From: Pedobacter sp. Bi126
GTDB lineage: Bacteria; Bacteroidota; Bacteroidia; Sphingobacteriales; Sphingobacteriaceae
Reading direction: 5' to 3'
DNA length: 64,000 nucleotides
Assembly: GCF_918698245.1 (NCBI RefSeq)
Contig: NZ_CAKKMS010000010.1
Span: forward strand, 1 to 64,000
A program made the translations under genes and the position numbers. Below, piece by piece: positions 1 through 9,011 of this stretch; positions within the stretch are counted from its first letter, which is position 1; every line of letters starts with the position of its first letter. The notes beneath the pieces were generated by a model, which was given only the letters and a program-made list of their open reading frames with translations, was not told the DNA's origin and searched no databases.

Positions 1-852
1 GCCGTTAAGCTGCAGGGTACCGTTCAACGGAAGATCAACAATACGGATCTTGGTTAACGGGTTGTTATCCTTGTCTGTAAATTTCGAGGTAAAGTCTATA
101 GCGGCAAAAGGTATCGGGGTATCTTCCACACCGCTCTTGCTGATCGCGGCAACAACAGGAACGTCGTTTACCGGGGTAACCGTGATGTTTACAGGTGCGT
201 TCGAAACTGCATAAGCCGTACCGTCGCTACCGTTCCAGTTGAAAGTGGTCGAACCGTTCCAGTCTGCATTGGGAACAAAAGTGATCTTGTACAGATCCGC
301 TGCGATGATCTCCTGGCCTGCCGTGATGGCAACGCCGTTAAGCTGCAGGGTACCGTTCAACGGAAGATCGACTATGCGGATCTTGGTTAACGGGTTGTTA
401 TCCTTGTCTGTAAATTTTGAGGTAAAATCTGCAGCGGCAAAAGGTATCGGGCTATCTTCCACACCGCTCTTGCTGATCGCGGCAACAACCGGAACATCGT
501 TTACCGGAGTAACCGTGATGTTCACAGGCGCGTTCGAAACAGCATAAGCCGTACCGTCGCTGCCGTTCCAGTTGAAACTGGTCGAGCCGTTCCAGTCTGC
601 ATTCGGAACAAAAGTGATCTTGTCCAAATCTGCTGCGATGATCTCCTGGCCTACCGTGATGGCAATGCCGTTAAGCTGCAGGGTACCGTTCAACGGAAGA
701 TCGACTATGCGGATCTTGGTTAACGGGTTGTTATCCTTGTCGGTAAATTTTGAGGTAAAGTCTACAGTGGCAAAAGGTATCGGGCTATCCTCCACACCGC
801 TCTTGCTGATCGCTGCAACAACAGGAACATCGTTTACTGGGGTAACCGTAAT
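1..852 (-). repeat. 333-bp tandem coding repeat (111 residues per unit)
   Basis: Near-identical units recur every 333 bp inside the surface-protein gene. For example, the segment at 219-260 recurs at 552-593, and GTACCGTTCAACGGAAGATC is found near 16, 349 and 682. About two and a half copies are visible and the array continues beyond base 1. Divergence between copies is only a few percent, which points to recent duplication or ongoing homogenisation. The homology ends sharply near 852. Confidence 0.85.
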
Positions 853-3288
853 TGAAAGGGTACTTGTGCTAATGCCACCATTACCATCAGTGATGCTGTA
901 GCCGATTACGGGAACCGCACCATTAAAGTCAGCTACTGGCTGAAAAATGTAGCTACCATTTCCATTTATTGTTATCGTTCCAACTCCAGGAATAACCGTA
1001 GCAGTATTTAACGGATAATCTGTAGTACCAATGGTGAACTTGGTAACTGCGAGGGTATTGCCATCGATATCAGTATCGTTTGACAGCAGCCCGCTTCCAA
1101 CAGGGACATTGAGCGTACCATCCTCAACAACAGTTCCCTGATCGGGAGATGCTACCGGAGGAGTATTAACGACCTGAACTGTAGTATTAGCTTTGATATT
1201 GTTACACGATCCGCCCTTTCCGTTATTGGTACATTCAAACTGCGGATCAGTTGGAGGTACATTGGCGAGCGTATTGGTTGCATCAGGGTCCGTTACGTCG
1301 TTCGGACGCAGAATCGTTGCGCCGACATTCAGCACCGAGCCTGCAACTACCGATGGTATGGCCTTCACCGTGATTACGTAACTGATCGAGCAGCCGTTCG
1401 CCAAGGTAAGGTTTGAGTTATATTTTAATTTGTCGGCAGAAATCGCATTGAAAGATTCAGTTGCGCATGCGCTTGACGGCACAACTCCTGTGATTTCATA
1501 GCCAGTAGGGACATTAAATGCGAACGGTGCACCGGTTACATCACTCGGTCCGTTGTTCCTGGCAACAACGGTATAACTGATCGTTCCATTGGCTGCAATG
1601 GTAGATGCAGATGGTGTGATGCCCACTACTTCAAGATCAGCAGTTTTCACCTCTACTTGAAGGTCTAGTGTTTCCTCAGCACCCAAAACGAACGTCCAGG
1701 TGTCCATTGACATATTGTCTCCAAATGTATTTGAAGTAGGGCTATTAACAGCGCCCCATTTATGGCCATTGGTTGTACTGGAGGTTCCCGATGGAATAGC
1801 CGTTTGGCTGGCATTTATCGGATTCGAAGCAACATCCCTTACAGGAATATCGGCATCGTTCCAGTAAACAATATTCGATTGTACTGATAAATTATCTGCT
1901 GTAAGCAAGTCTAAGATTAATCCATTAGGATTAACCTCCATATCAAAATAGGGAAAGTGAACTTCCGCTCCCTGTAACTGGACGGTCAGGGTTGCCGGAA
2001 TCGAACCATTGGGGAGTGCTACTCCCGCCCCATCCTTTCCATCCCATTCCACTGAGTTAGGGCCAGCTAATGCCGTCCCTGTCAGCGTTCTTGTTGGGAA
2101 GTACAAAGGATCTCCTGCAGACTTTTTACTGATGATTTTAATACTGTACCGACCGGCAAGATTAGCGGTAAAAACCACTTTTCCACCTTTATTACTCACC
2201 TGTCCTACTGTTCCGTCTGTACCGATAATGTCCAGATTAGTTACTTCTGGATTTAGCCTTGCATTTTTCAGCCAGGTCGATCCACCGGGCACAGCTCCTG
2301 GTGCAGAAACGGGAAGGTCGTTGGAAGGCAAAGTATAAAACATTTTGTGGGTAATCGAAGATTGCGTGTCCGCTATACGGGGATCCTGTATCTGGGACGC
2401 AATTCCGGTCGTTGTATTTACACTTTTATATTTAGGCTGATCGGAAGCATCCACCAAGCCTTTGTTATTGACAAAAAATGTAAAACTGATTCCATTATTC
2501 CCGTTATTGTTGGTTCGATACGTATAACCATCTTTGGTAAGCACATACATCACGCCGAAAAAGTTCCGATTGGCAGGAAAGGAAGTTCCCACATTGATAT
2601 CCAGGGTAAGGATGTTGGTATACACCCTACCTGGTATATAGGTTGCTGTCGCGGTATTTGATGAAAAAACGGATACGTCCCATGCTGAAATGAGGGGTGA
2701 ATTAATGCCATTATTTGCCCAGGCTGCAGTTGCTGCAATGTCTTGCCTTCCGTTAGTAGTGCTATTATTTACACCACCCCCAGCAATAAATTCTACTTTA
2801 TAAACTCCAGTCCCACCATTTGGAACGGTGTAGTAAACAGGTGTATAAAAATTCCCTCCGGCCACCCCAGGCAACCTCGGTCCTGCAAGTTCGGCAGTTC
2901 TATTGGTAATTAATCCGTTTGTATTGCCGGTAAAATTGCTTACTGTACCATCAGGTGCCGTTAATCTGATCGCTGCACTTCCTGTACCCATCTCACTACT
3001 GGCCATGGTAATCAGTTCCCCTGCTTTGGCGTAGGTAAAATGCGCATTGAGATCAGGGAATGGATAGGAGGCCGAAGACACCGTACTGGACCGCAGCTTT
3101 GCCCTACCTCCAGAAGCGGTGGAAGGATAAAGGTCTCTACTTCCGTCTGCAAAAGTGTTTGAAATTGAAAAAGCGAACAGTATCAGGAGCATTGCTGTTT
3201 TCATCAGCACCGAACGTTTAAAGCACGGCACAAAAAAGCATACCCAATTAATAGCTGCCACTATCCTTTTTGGTAAATGTGTATTCAT
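1..3288 (-). CDS. Large secreted repeat protein (DUF11-like and cadherin-like repeats), 3' part outside window
   Basis: The frame is open on the minus strand from ATG 3288 to the window edge, giving 1096 visible residues and no stop, so the C-terminus (and any T9SS sorting domain) is not seen. Residues 1-50 hold two hydrophobic stretches; the alternative ATG at 3204 (residue 29, MKTAMLLILFAFSI) gives a cleaner signal peptide. The first ~500 residues are Gly/Asn/Thr-rich and not recognised. A DUF11-type domain lies near residues 549-670 (SYTVVARNNGPSDVTG). It is followed from about 713 by a cadherin-like 'VEDGTLNV...LLSNDTD' domain and then 111-residue repeats with the phrases SKSGVEDSPIPFA and FVPNADWNGS. 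This is typical of giant surface or adhesin-like proteins of Bacteroidota. Role unknown beyond a likely cell-surface location. Confidence 0.8.
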   Translation of the reverse strand, partial: MNTHLPKRIVAAINWVCFFVPCFKRSVLMKTAMLLILFAFSISNTFADGSRDLYPSTASGGRAKLRSSTVSSASYPFPDLNAHFTYAKAGELITMASSEMGTGSAAIRLTAPDGTVSNFTGNTNGLITNRTAELAGPRLPGVAGGNFYTPVYYTVPNGGTGVYKVEFIAGGGVNNSTTNGRQDIAATAAWANNGINSPLISAWDVSVFSSNTATATYIPGRVYTNILTLDINVGTSFPANRNFFGVMYVLTKDGYTYRTNNNGNNGISFTFFVNNKGLVDASDQPKYKSVNTTTGIASQIQDPRIADTQSSITHKMFYTLPSNDLPVSAPGAVPGGSTWLKNARLNPEVTNLDIIGTDGTVGQVSNKGGKVVFTANLAGRYSIKIISKKSAGDPLYFPTRTLTGTALAGPNSVEWDGKDGAGVALPNGSIPATLTVQLQGAEVHFPYFDMEVNPNGLILDLLTADNLSVQSNIVYWNDADIPVRDVASNPINASQTAIPSGTSSTTNGHKWGAVNSPTSNTFGDNMSMDTWTFVLGAEETLDLQVEVKTADLEVVGITPSASTIAANGTISYTVVARNNGPSDVTGAPFAFNVPTGYEITGVVPSSACATESFNAISADKLKYNSNLTLANGCSISYVITVKAIPSVVAGSVLNVGATILRPNDVTDPDATNTLANVPPTDPQFECTNNGKGGSCNNIKANTTVQVVNTPPVASPDQGTVVEDGTLNVPVGSGLLSNDTDIDGNTLAVTKFTIGTTDYPLNTATVIPGVGTITINGNGSYIFQPVADFNGAVPVIGYSITDGNGGISTSTLSITVTPVNDVPVVAAISKSGVEDSPIPFATVDFTSKFTDKDNNPLTKIRIVDLPLNGTLQLNGIAITVGQEIIAADLDKITFVPNADWNGSTSFNWNGSDGTAYAVSNAPVNITVTPVNDVPVVAAISKSGVEDSPIPFAAADFTSKFTDKDNNPLTKIRIVDLPLNGTLQLNGVAITAGQEIIAADLYKITFVPNADWNGSTTFNWNGSDGTAYAVSNAPVNITVTPVNDVPVVAAISKSGVEDTPIPFAAIDFTSKFTDKDNNPLTKIRIVDLPLNGTLQLNG

Positions 3289-3542
3289 ATAAGTAATATT
3301 TCGTTTGTCCGAACGGACAATAATGGAGGCCTTGAAAGCGTTAATTTTCAGAGAACATCATGATTGCCGTTAACCTTCATAGTACATTCTGATAAAAAAA
3401 CGTTTCTCAGTATGTACCCGTAAGTGGCCGCAAATATGCGTTGTGATCGCAGAAATTAAGTATCAATTCATTGGGATGCACAAGATTCACGAATTTTGTA
3501 CACGCAATACTACAAAAAATCAACCTAAAGGTTTATTTCGTT

Positions 3543-4619
3543 TTAATTGTTCCGAAATTGAGAGGGGGTACAGCCTTTCAGATTTTTAAAGACACGGTTG
3601 AAAGTTGCTTTCGATCCAAAACCACACTCGAATATGATCTCGTCAATACTCTTTATTTCATCATTCGTCAGTAAAAAACAAGCATGATCGATGCGTAACT
3701 TATTAATATAGTTGATAAAACTTTCGTTATGAATTCTGCTAAACAGCTGGCTGGTATAGTGGGCCGAAATTCCCAATAAGCCCGCTACTTTTTCGATCGA
3801 AAGCGAACTATCAAGGTGGATGTGGTTTTCGGTAATTAGGTTTTGTAAACGCAGGTTGTATTCGGCCAATAATTCTGTCGGAATGCCGGATTTTTCGTAA
3901 GCTGGTTCAGCCTTCTGTAACGCGACCTGCTCTGCTGAGTTGCCCTCAGCTTTTGTAATTCCTTTTATTCTTTTGTAAAGATACCTTGCAACTGACAACT
4001 GCGCACTAAGCAAAAAGCCATAGATGATGTAAAGACCGATGGTAGGAGGCATGGATTTATGCGGTAGTATGCGCGAAACCATTACTACAACGCCAAAAGA
4101 CGCCATAAACAGGACCAGTATAGAGGCAACATTGATCATCCTGCTCCTGTCCCCTAATTGAGCTACTGTTTTTTTTGAACTTGTAGAATAAATGGCCCAG
4201 CCTCCGTAACTCAAGAGAGAGAGGCCCTGGCATATTCCAAGAACAAAATAGTATTTCCACCGAAACTGCTCCCTTAATAAGGGGTCAGACAACAATACAA
4301 TGAACGCAATCCAGAAGATAGGGATAGGCATGAGATGAAAAAGGATGCGTTTTCGCATTTTTTTATCCATCTCCCTTATTGAGGTAATAATCCCATGGTA
4401 TAACAACGGGCCATAACCCAGGGCAAATGGTGCACCTGCATCTACAAACCGGATATCGCCGAAAAAATTAATGGCTATCGCCGTATAGCAAACATGACTG
4501 ATAGAGTAGAAATGGTAAACCTGCAGTACTTTAAGAAAACTCTCCTTGGCACCCAGCCTGTGGATCAGGATTAATGAAGCAAGCGCAAGCAAAAATATAA
4601 GCGATAAAAGTATATTCAT
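3543..4619 (-). CDS. Membrane-anchored AraC-family transcriptional regulator
   Basis: 358 residues. The N-terminal ~215 residues contain about six or seven hydrophobic segments (from MNILLSLIFLLALASLILIH to IGLYIIYGFLLSAQ). A short linker leads to a C-terminal AraC/XylS double helix-turn-helix (about 245-358), with the family signature IDEIIFECGFGSKATFNRVFK before CTPSQFR. The layout suggests a one-component regulator that senses a signal in or across the inner membrane and binds DNA in the cytoplasm. It lies 19 bp after a paralogue with the same design, so the two are probably co-transcribed. Ligand and targets are not visible. Confidence 0.85.
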   Translation of the reverse strand: MNILLSLIFLLALASLILIHRLGAKESFLKVLQVYHFYSISHVCYTAIAINFFGDIRFVDAGAPFALGYGPLLYHGIITSIREMDKKMRKRILFHLMPIPIFWIAFIVLLSDPLLREQFRWKYYFVLGICQGLSLLSYGGWAIYSTSSKKTVAQLGDRSRMINVASILVLFMASFGVVVMVSRILPHKSMPPTIGLYIIYGFLLSAQLSVARYLYKRIKGITKAEGNSAEQVALQKAEPAYEKSGIPTELLAEYNLRLQNLITENHIHLDSSLSIEKVAGLLGISAHYTSQLFSRIHNESFINYINKLRIDHACFLLTNDEIKSIDEIIFECGFGSKATFNRVFKNLKGCTPSQFRNN

Positions 4620-4638
4620 GATTTCAGCAGATTGCTAC

Positions 4639-5670
4639 CTACACATTTTGTTTAACCGAACTCCTATACTCTTTTGGAGTCACCCCTACAATCTCCTTAA
4701 AGTATTTGTTAAATGCACTTTTCGACTTAAACCCACATTCATAGCTGAGTATTTCTATCTTTAAATCCAAATCTGCTTCAAGTTTTACTTTGGCATGTTG
4801 AATACGGAGCTCTGCCAATAGCTGATAAAAATTCTTATCATAAAAAACCTTCAAAACGTTGGTTAGCTGAAACCGGGGAATGCCCGTTTCATCGGCAAGC
4901 ACTGCAAGTGAGAACTCCGGATCACAAAAGAGATCAGCATTGGATAACACGGCATTAACTTTTTCAAAGTAGACATTCTTCTCACCGGTTTCATGACCGA
5001 AAAAATCAACTGGTGTAACCGTTTCGTGCAGCTTCAAATTCAAACCTCCATCCCTGATGTGGGTCCTGATGAAGTTGCCGATCATCAGCCAACCCATGAA
5101 CAGCAACAAATTGATGAGCAGATTTACATCAAATCCATTCAAAATCTTTGGAAATACAAACTGGCGGATGAGAATGAAAACTATTAATATTGAAATAAAA
5201 ATGCTAAAATAGAAGAAATTCATCAAAAACATTTCGTCTCTGGCAACCTTCTCCTTTTTTGTCAGTGTAATGAGTGGAAAAATACTATGTCCAGCCATCG
5301 AGATGATCATCGCCAAAAAATAAAACAGGTAATAATAATCAAGATAGTCTCTTTTCAGATTCAACATCGCCCATGGTGTCTTCAAACACAGGTATATTAA
5401 ACTCAATAATGCAAAAAATATAATATTTAATACAAAAAAGATGGTGAACGCAGGCTTTTTCTGCAGACTGAGATAGGCACAACATGCCAAAGGGCCATAT
5501 AAAACTGCTACCGGTAATCCAGATTCGAGTTGAATTAACACCAGATGAACAAGTGCTACCACGAAAATAGCTATAATGAAATATATAAATTTGTCGCTGG
5601 AGGTTTCCAACCACTGGATTTTTTGCTTATTCCCTACAGACCATAGATCAGGGCTTTTATCAACGGACAC
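4639..5670 (-). CDS. Membrane-anchored AraC-family transcriptional regulator (GTG start)
   Basis: 343 residues. The only plausible initiator is GTG at 5670: an in-frame TAA lies four codons upstream and the next internal Met is far inside. Several hydrophobic segments fill residues 28-200, and an AraC-type HTH occupies about 230-343 (LSYECGFKSKSAFNKYFKEIVG, TPKEYRSS). It is a diverged paralogue of the next gene in the transcript. Two membrane AraC regulators in tandem suggest duplication or a heteromeric sensor pair. It is divergent from a histidine kinase starting 350 bp away. Confidence 0.82.
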   Translation of the reverse strand: MSVDKSPDLWSVGNKQKIQWLETSSDKFIYFIIAIFVVALVHLVLIQLESGLPVAVLYGPLACCAYLSLQKKPAFTIFFVLNIIFFALLSLIYLCLKTPWAMLNLKRDYLDYYYLFYFLAMIISMAGHSIFPLITLTKKEKVARDEMFLMNFFYFSIFISILIVFILIRQFVFPKILNGFDVNLLINLLLFMGWLMIGNFIRTHIRDGGLNLKLHETVTPVDFFGHETGEKNVYFEKVNAVLSNADLFCDPEFSLAVLADETGIPRFQLTNVLKVFYDKNFYQLLAELRIQHAKVKLEADLDLKIEILSYECGFKSKSAFNKYFKEIVGVTPKEYRSSVKQNV

Positions 5671-6019
5671 AGCTAATAGTTAAGAAAATAATTAGGTAAC
5701 GACGACTTATTTGATATTATCGGACGAATTTACTTACATTTCTCCTTATTAACAATATTTAATTAAAAACGCCTAAAAATACTGAAAGACAACAACATCA
5801 TCACAAAAAATTGTTGCACATTTCTAAGCAATACAGGTAAATTAAACCAGGTAAAAGCATATCGACTATACAGATTAATATAAAAATAGACATCCAATAA
5901 TTACAATTTTGGCAAACTTTTTTTTGCTTGGCTAGTTTGGTTTTTGGTACTTTAGACAAAAATTATATCGAGATTAGGGTATGGTCATCCGTTAGCAATG
6001 GTAACATTACAATTTGAAC
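5671..6019. other. Divergent AT-rich promoter region, no gene
   Basis: 349 bp between a leftward AraC regulator and a rightward histidine kinase. It is AT-rich and must hold promoters for both. A near-consensus Bacteroidota -7 (TACTTTAG at 5947-5954, against TAnnTTTG) lies upstream of the kinase. No convincing palindrome or small ORF was found. Confidence 0.5.
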
Positions 6020-7573
6020 ATGAATCCGCAAAATAGCAATGCAAATCAAGAGGGCTCAAACAAAAGCCCAAACGCAAAAAACCGGGATTCAGAGACTGGC
6101 CTAAACCAACCGTCGTCAACACTATTGCTCAATGCGATCCCACAACAGATCTGGACAGCGGATACATCCGGAGAAATCAATTATGTAAATGATACCGTTT
6201 GCCGTGATTTTGGTCAATCCAGAGAAACGGTTTTAGCTTATGGCTGGACTGCGTTTGTGCACAAAGATGATTTGGCAACAAGCATCAACTCGTGGAAGGC
6301 GTCACTTGAAAGCGGCAAGGAATATACAAACGAGTTCCGTCTTCTTTTTTCTGATGGTAATTATTACTGGCATCTAGCGATCGCCAGACTAGTAAGACAG
6401 GAAGGTAAATCAGATATCTGGGTGGGCACCAATACAAATATCCACTTACAGAAAACCAGTGAGGCGAGAAAAGATGAATTTATCTCTATAGCAAGCCACG
6501 AATTAAAAACTCCGCTAACTACAAGTAAGGGGTTTCACCAGCTGCTCTTGCGAATGGTTGGAGAAGGAAAAATAAAAACCTATCTGGAGCGATCAGCCGG
6601 GCAGCTCACCCGCCTGGAAAAATTGATTGCAGATCTGCTTGACGTAAGTAAGATCAATGCGGGAAAAATGATCTTTGACTCAAAAACGTTTAATTTCTCA
6701 GCTATGCTTACTGATGTTGTTGCGGAAATGCGTCAAATCTATCCTTCCCATCAGTTACTATTAGTGGCCGAAAACAATATTAGCTTTACCGGTGACCAGT
6801 TCAGACTGGAGCAGGTTGTCCATAATTTTATTTCCAATGCAGTGAAATATTCTCCTGATGCCAAAACGGTTGAAATCAGCGCCCGGATAATTGATGAGAA
6901 CATCATCGTATCGGTCAAAGATTATGGCATCGGGATAAAGTCTAAACACCTTAAGCAGTTATTCGAACGCTACTACAGGGCCGATAATTCTTCTACTCGG
7001 TTTAACGGGCTTGGACTTGGCCTTTATATTTCCGCTGATATTATAAAACGTCATGGAGGAAGCTTCTGGATAGAAAGCTCGTTTGGTAATGGCGCTACGT
7101 TTTCCTTCAAATTACCTTTGATCAGCAGCGGTTCGGCAGATCCGGATATACGCACTAAAAGCTATTACAGGGATAAGCACCTGAGCATAACCTGTCCGGT
7201 GGGAAGTGATATCATGTATGTGGAATGGACAGGGTACCAGGATATGAATACCGTCAAACGCGGAGGCTCCCTTATGATTGAGTATTTAAAGGAAAATAGG
7301 CGGAGCAAGGTATTTAATGACAACCGACTGGTTCCCGGAACGTGGTCTGAAGCATCAGACTGGGCTGCCAACATCTGGTTGCCTTTGATGGAGCTCGCGG
7401 GCTTAAAATTTTTCGCCTGGATATTGTCAGAAAGTGCATTCAGCCAACTATCGGCGCAGAAGAGTGTAGAAAATGAGGAAAAGCATTCTGAAATCGTATT
7501 TTTCACACAGGCAGAGGAAGGGCTGAAATGGCTGGAAGAAAAATCAACTTTCCAACCAGACGTAGACATTTAA
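6020..7573 (+). CDS. PAS-domain sensor histidine kinase with C-terminal SpoIIAA/STAS-like domain
   Basis: I place the start at ATG 6020; the in-frame TTG at 6014 is less likely. A polar N-terminus (1-35) leads to a PAS domain (about 35-135), a HisKA domain with the phospho-acceptor motif ISIASHELKTPL (His near 160), and an HATPase domain with N box, YGIGIKSK and GLGLGLYIS. After the kinase core (about residue 375) comes an extra ~140-residue domain (ITCPVGSDIMYVEWTGYQD ... FTQAEEGLKWLEE). It resembles STAS/SpoIIAA-like modules. No membrane segments, so it is a cytosolic sensor. No response regulator gene is adjacent. Confidence 0.85.
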   Translation: MNPQNSNANQEGSNKSPNAKNRDSETGLNQPSSTLLLNAIPQQIWTADTSGEINYVNDTVCRDFGQSRETVLAYGWTAFVHKDDLATSINSWKASLESGKEYTNEFRLLFSDGNYYWHLAIARLVRQEGKSDIWVGTNTNIHLQKTSEARKDEFISIASHELKTPLTTSKGFHQLLLRMVGEGKIKTYLERSAGQLTRLEKLIADLLDVSKINAGKMIFDSKTFNFSAMLTDVVAEMRQIYPSHQLLLVAENNISFTGDQFRLEQVVHNFISNAVKYSPDAKTVEISARIIDENIIVSVKDYGIGIKSKHLKQLFERYYRADNSSTRFNGLGLGLYISADIIKRHGGSFWIESSFGNGATFSFKLPLISSGSADPDIRTKSYYRDKHLSITCPVGSDIMYVEWTGYQDMNTVKRGGSLMIEYLKENRRSKVFNDNRLVPGTWSEASDWAANIWLPLMELAGLKFFAWILSESAFSQLSAQKSVENEEKHSEIVFFTQAEEGLKWLEEKSTFQPDVDI

Positions 7574-7758
7574 GATCCATTGAAATCACTAAAAGATACT
7601 AAAAAATTTAAATCAATGATCTGCGGCTTTATAGTTATTCAACCCCGACTTTCTGACCAGCAATGGATCAATACTATATATGCAGAATAATTATTTCCAA
7701 GCATATAATTGAGTTACCTCGATAGGAAAAACGCTAAGGGGCTTCATCCAGAAGTATT

Positions 7759-8460
7759 TTATCGACAATTTACGGTATGCCCGTAGGTACCAGTAGTTTT
7801 AGGTGATATGAAGGGAATACCCAGATCGGCCGAACGCAGTATGAGCAATGCCCCCATAAAAAACATAAACCAGGGAATAAGTTTATTGGTATTAAAGCGG
7901 ATGTATTTCTTGAGGAAAATCCCGCCTAACGAAATCATGAGCATCAGTGGGGCGGTACCCAATCCAAAGAGGAACATAAAAGTACCACCAGATTTAATAC
8001 TACCAGTATTTAACGCAGTTGCAAGTGCCAGATAAACCATCCCGCAGGGGATGATGCCATTAAGCATTCCGACAAACAATCCCCACAATGGCAAATTGAA
8101 TACTTTTCCCATAAGTCTGCTCAGCGGATTGAGCGCCTTTAACTGAAGCTTTGAAAACCTATTTCTATAAGCAGCGTTAAACTGTAGCGCTGTAAATAAA
8201 ATCAGTATCGAACCGATTAAGATACTCAGCATTTTCTGATCGCTAAAAATGCGGATACTGCTCCCTAAAGCACCCACCAACAATCCTAACACAGTGTACA
8301 CGGCAATTCTGCCAAATTGGTACAACAAAAGCTGAAATCCACTTTGCAAGAAATTCTGCTTCGTGAATGGCATACCCAGCATAATTGGCCCGCACATTAC
8401 GGCGCAATGAAGGCTTCCGAAAAGCCCCATCAAAAATGCCAATGGTAAAAAATCCATCAT
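7759..8460 (-). CDS. SafE/TauE-like membrane protein of the cbb3 oxidase cluster (COG2836 type)
   Basis: 233 residues with about six membrane helices. The N-terminal motif GSLHCAVMCGPI, with His and two Cys in the first helix, is typical of the COG2836 'sulfite exporter TauE/SafE' branch that accompanies cbb3 oxidase genes and may handle copper. The start ATG 8460 overlaps the stop of fixH by 4 nt (ATGA), so the two are translationally coupled. It is the last gene of the respiration operon. Copper transport is an inference from family context; the sequence shows only the membrane topology and the Cys/His motif. Confidence 0.82.
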   Translation of the reverse strand: MMDFLPLAFLMGLFGSLHCAVMCGPIMLGMPFTKQNFLQSGFQLLLYQFGRIAVYTVLGLLVGALGSSIRIFSDQKMLSILIGSILILFTALQFNAAYRNRFSKLQLKALNPLSRLMGKVFNLPLWGLFVGMLNGIIPCGMVYLALATALNTGSIKSGGTFMFLFGLGTAPLMLMISLGGIFLKKYIRFNTNKLIPWFMFFMGALLILRSADLGIPFISPKTTGTYGHTVNCR

Positions 8461-8885
8461 AGGGTAATGTTATTTTTAAACAGATAATCTTTTCCTGAGG
8501 AGTGCCACTGGAGGTTTAAAAACCACATTCCCTTGGGCATTTTAGTTTTATCAACCAGAATAAGATTCGCTGTTCCTGAGGTCTGTCCCTTTAACTTAAC
8601 ATCATCGTTGCTATTGGCAGGCCGCATTAAAACAAGATCGTATTTTGCACTATCTTTTACCTGAATGATAATCTGAGTTTTTGTAATGGTAATTTTGGGA
8701 CTGGCATTATCGTCTATAACGTTCACTTTGGCCTTGTATTCTGCATTATAATTGATTCCCTTTTCGTAATAATTCTCTTCTATCAGGGCATCTCTTCCAT
8801 GTACATGGAACATGTAAATAACCATCCCCACAATAAACATCATGAATACAATCATGCCCAACACTATTTTTGTTCCCCAGTTCAT
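8457..8885 (-). CDS. ccoH: FixH-like cbb3 oxidase assembly protein
   Basis: 142 residues from ATG 8885 (MNWGTKIVLGMIVF). An in-frame extension to 8942 exists but reads through a repetitive linker and looks artificial. One N-terminal membrane helix (about 6-28) is followed by a periplasmic domain with the FixH hallmark ENYYEKGINYN. FixH works with the CcoI ATPase and CcoG in supplying copper to and assembling cytochrome cbb3 oxidase. It is separated from ccoG by 126 bp that can fold into a hairpin and is coupled to the next gene by an ATGA overlap. Confidence 0.85.
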   Translation of the reverse strand: MNWGTKIVLGMIVFMMFIVGMVIYMFHVHGRDALIEENYYEKGINYNAEYKAKVNVIDDNASPKITITKTQIIIQVKDSAKYDLVLMRPANSNDDVKLKGQTSGTANLILVDKTKMPKGMWFLNLQWHSSGKDYLFKNNITL

Positions 8886-9011
8886 AGCTCTTTTTTTAGT
8901 TTTGAATGAGTGAATTTTGAATGAGTGATTGTTTACATGCAAATATCATTTCCGCCCCTTCAATCATTCAAAATTCAATCATTCTATCATTCACTTCACT
9001 CATTCTCTAAT
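8886..9011. repeat. Intra-operon imperfect inverted repeat between ccoG and fixH
   Basis: The 126-bp gap contains a left arm at 8911-8931 (TGAATTTTGAATGAGTGATTG, 21 bp with a 4-bp insertion relative to its partner) and a right arm at 8961-8977 (CAATCATTCAAAATTCA). More copies of the ATTCA/ATCATTC motif run to about 9010. In RNA it could form a long AU-rich hairpin, perhaps a stability or attenuation element. No T-run identifies it as a terminator. Confidence 0.55.

Noticed and set aside
2009..2661. Plus-strand frames of 104-109 residues across the left-edge gene
   Set aside because: They are antisense shadows of the long minus-strand repeat protein.
8886..8942. N-terminal extension of FixH
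   Set aside because: It is translated from the repetitive linker (HSFKIHSFKTKK); MNWGTKIVLG at 8885 is the natural start.
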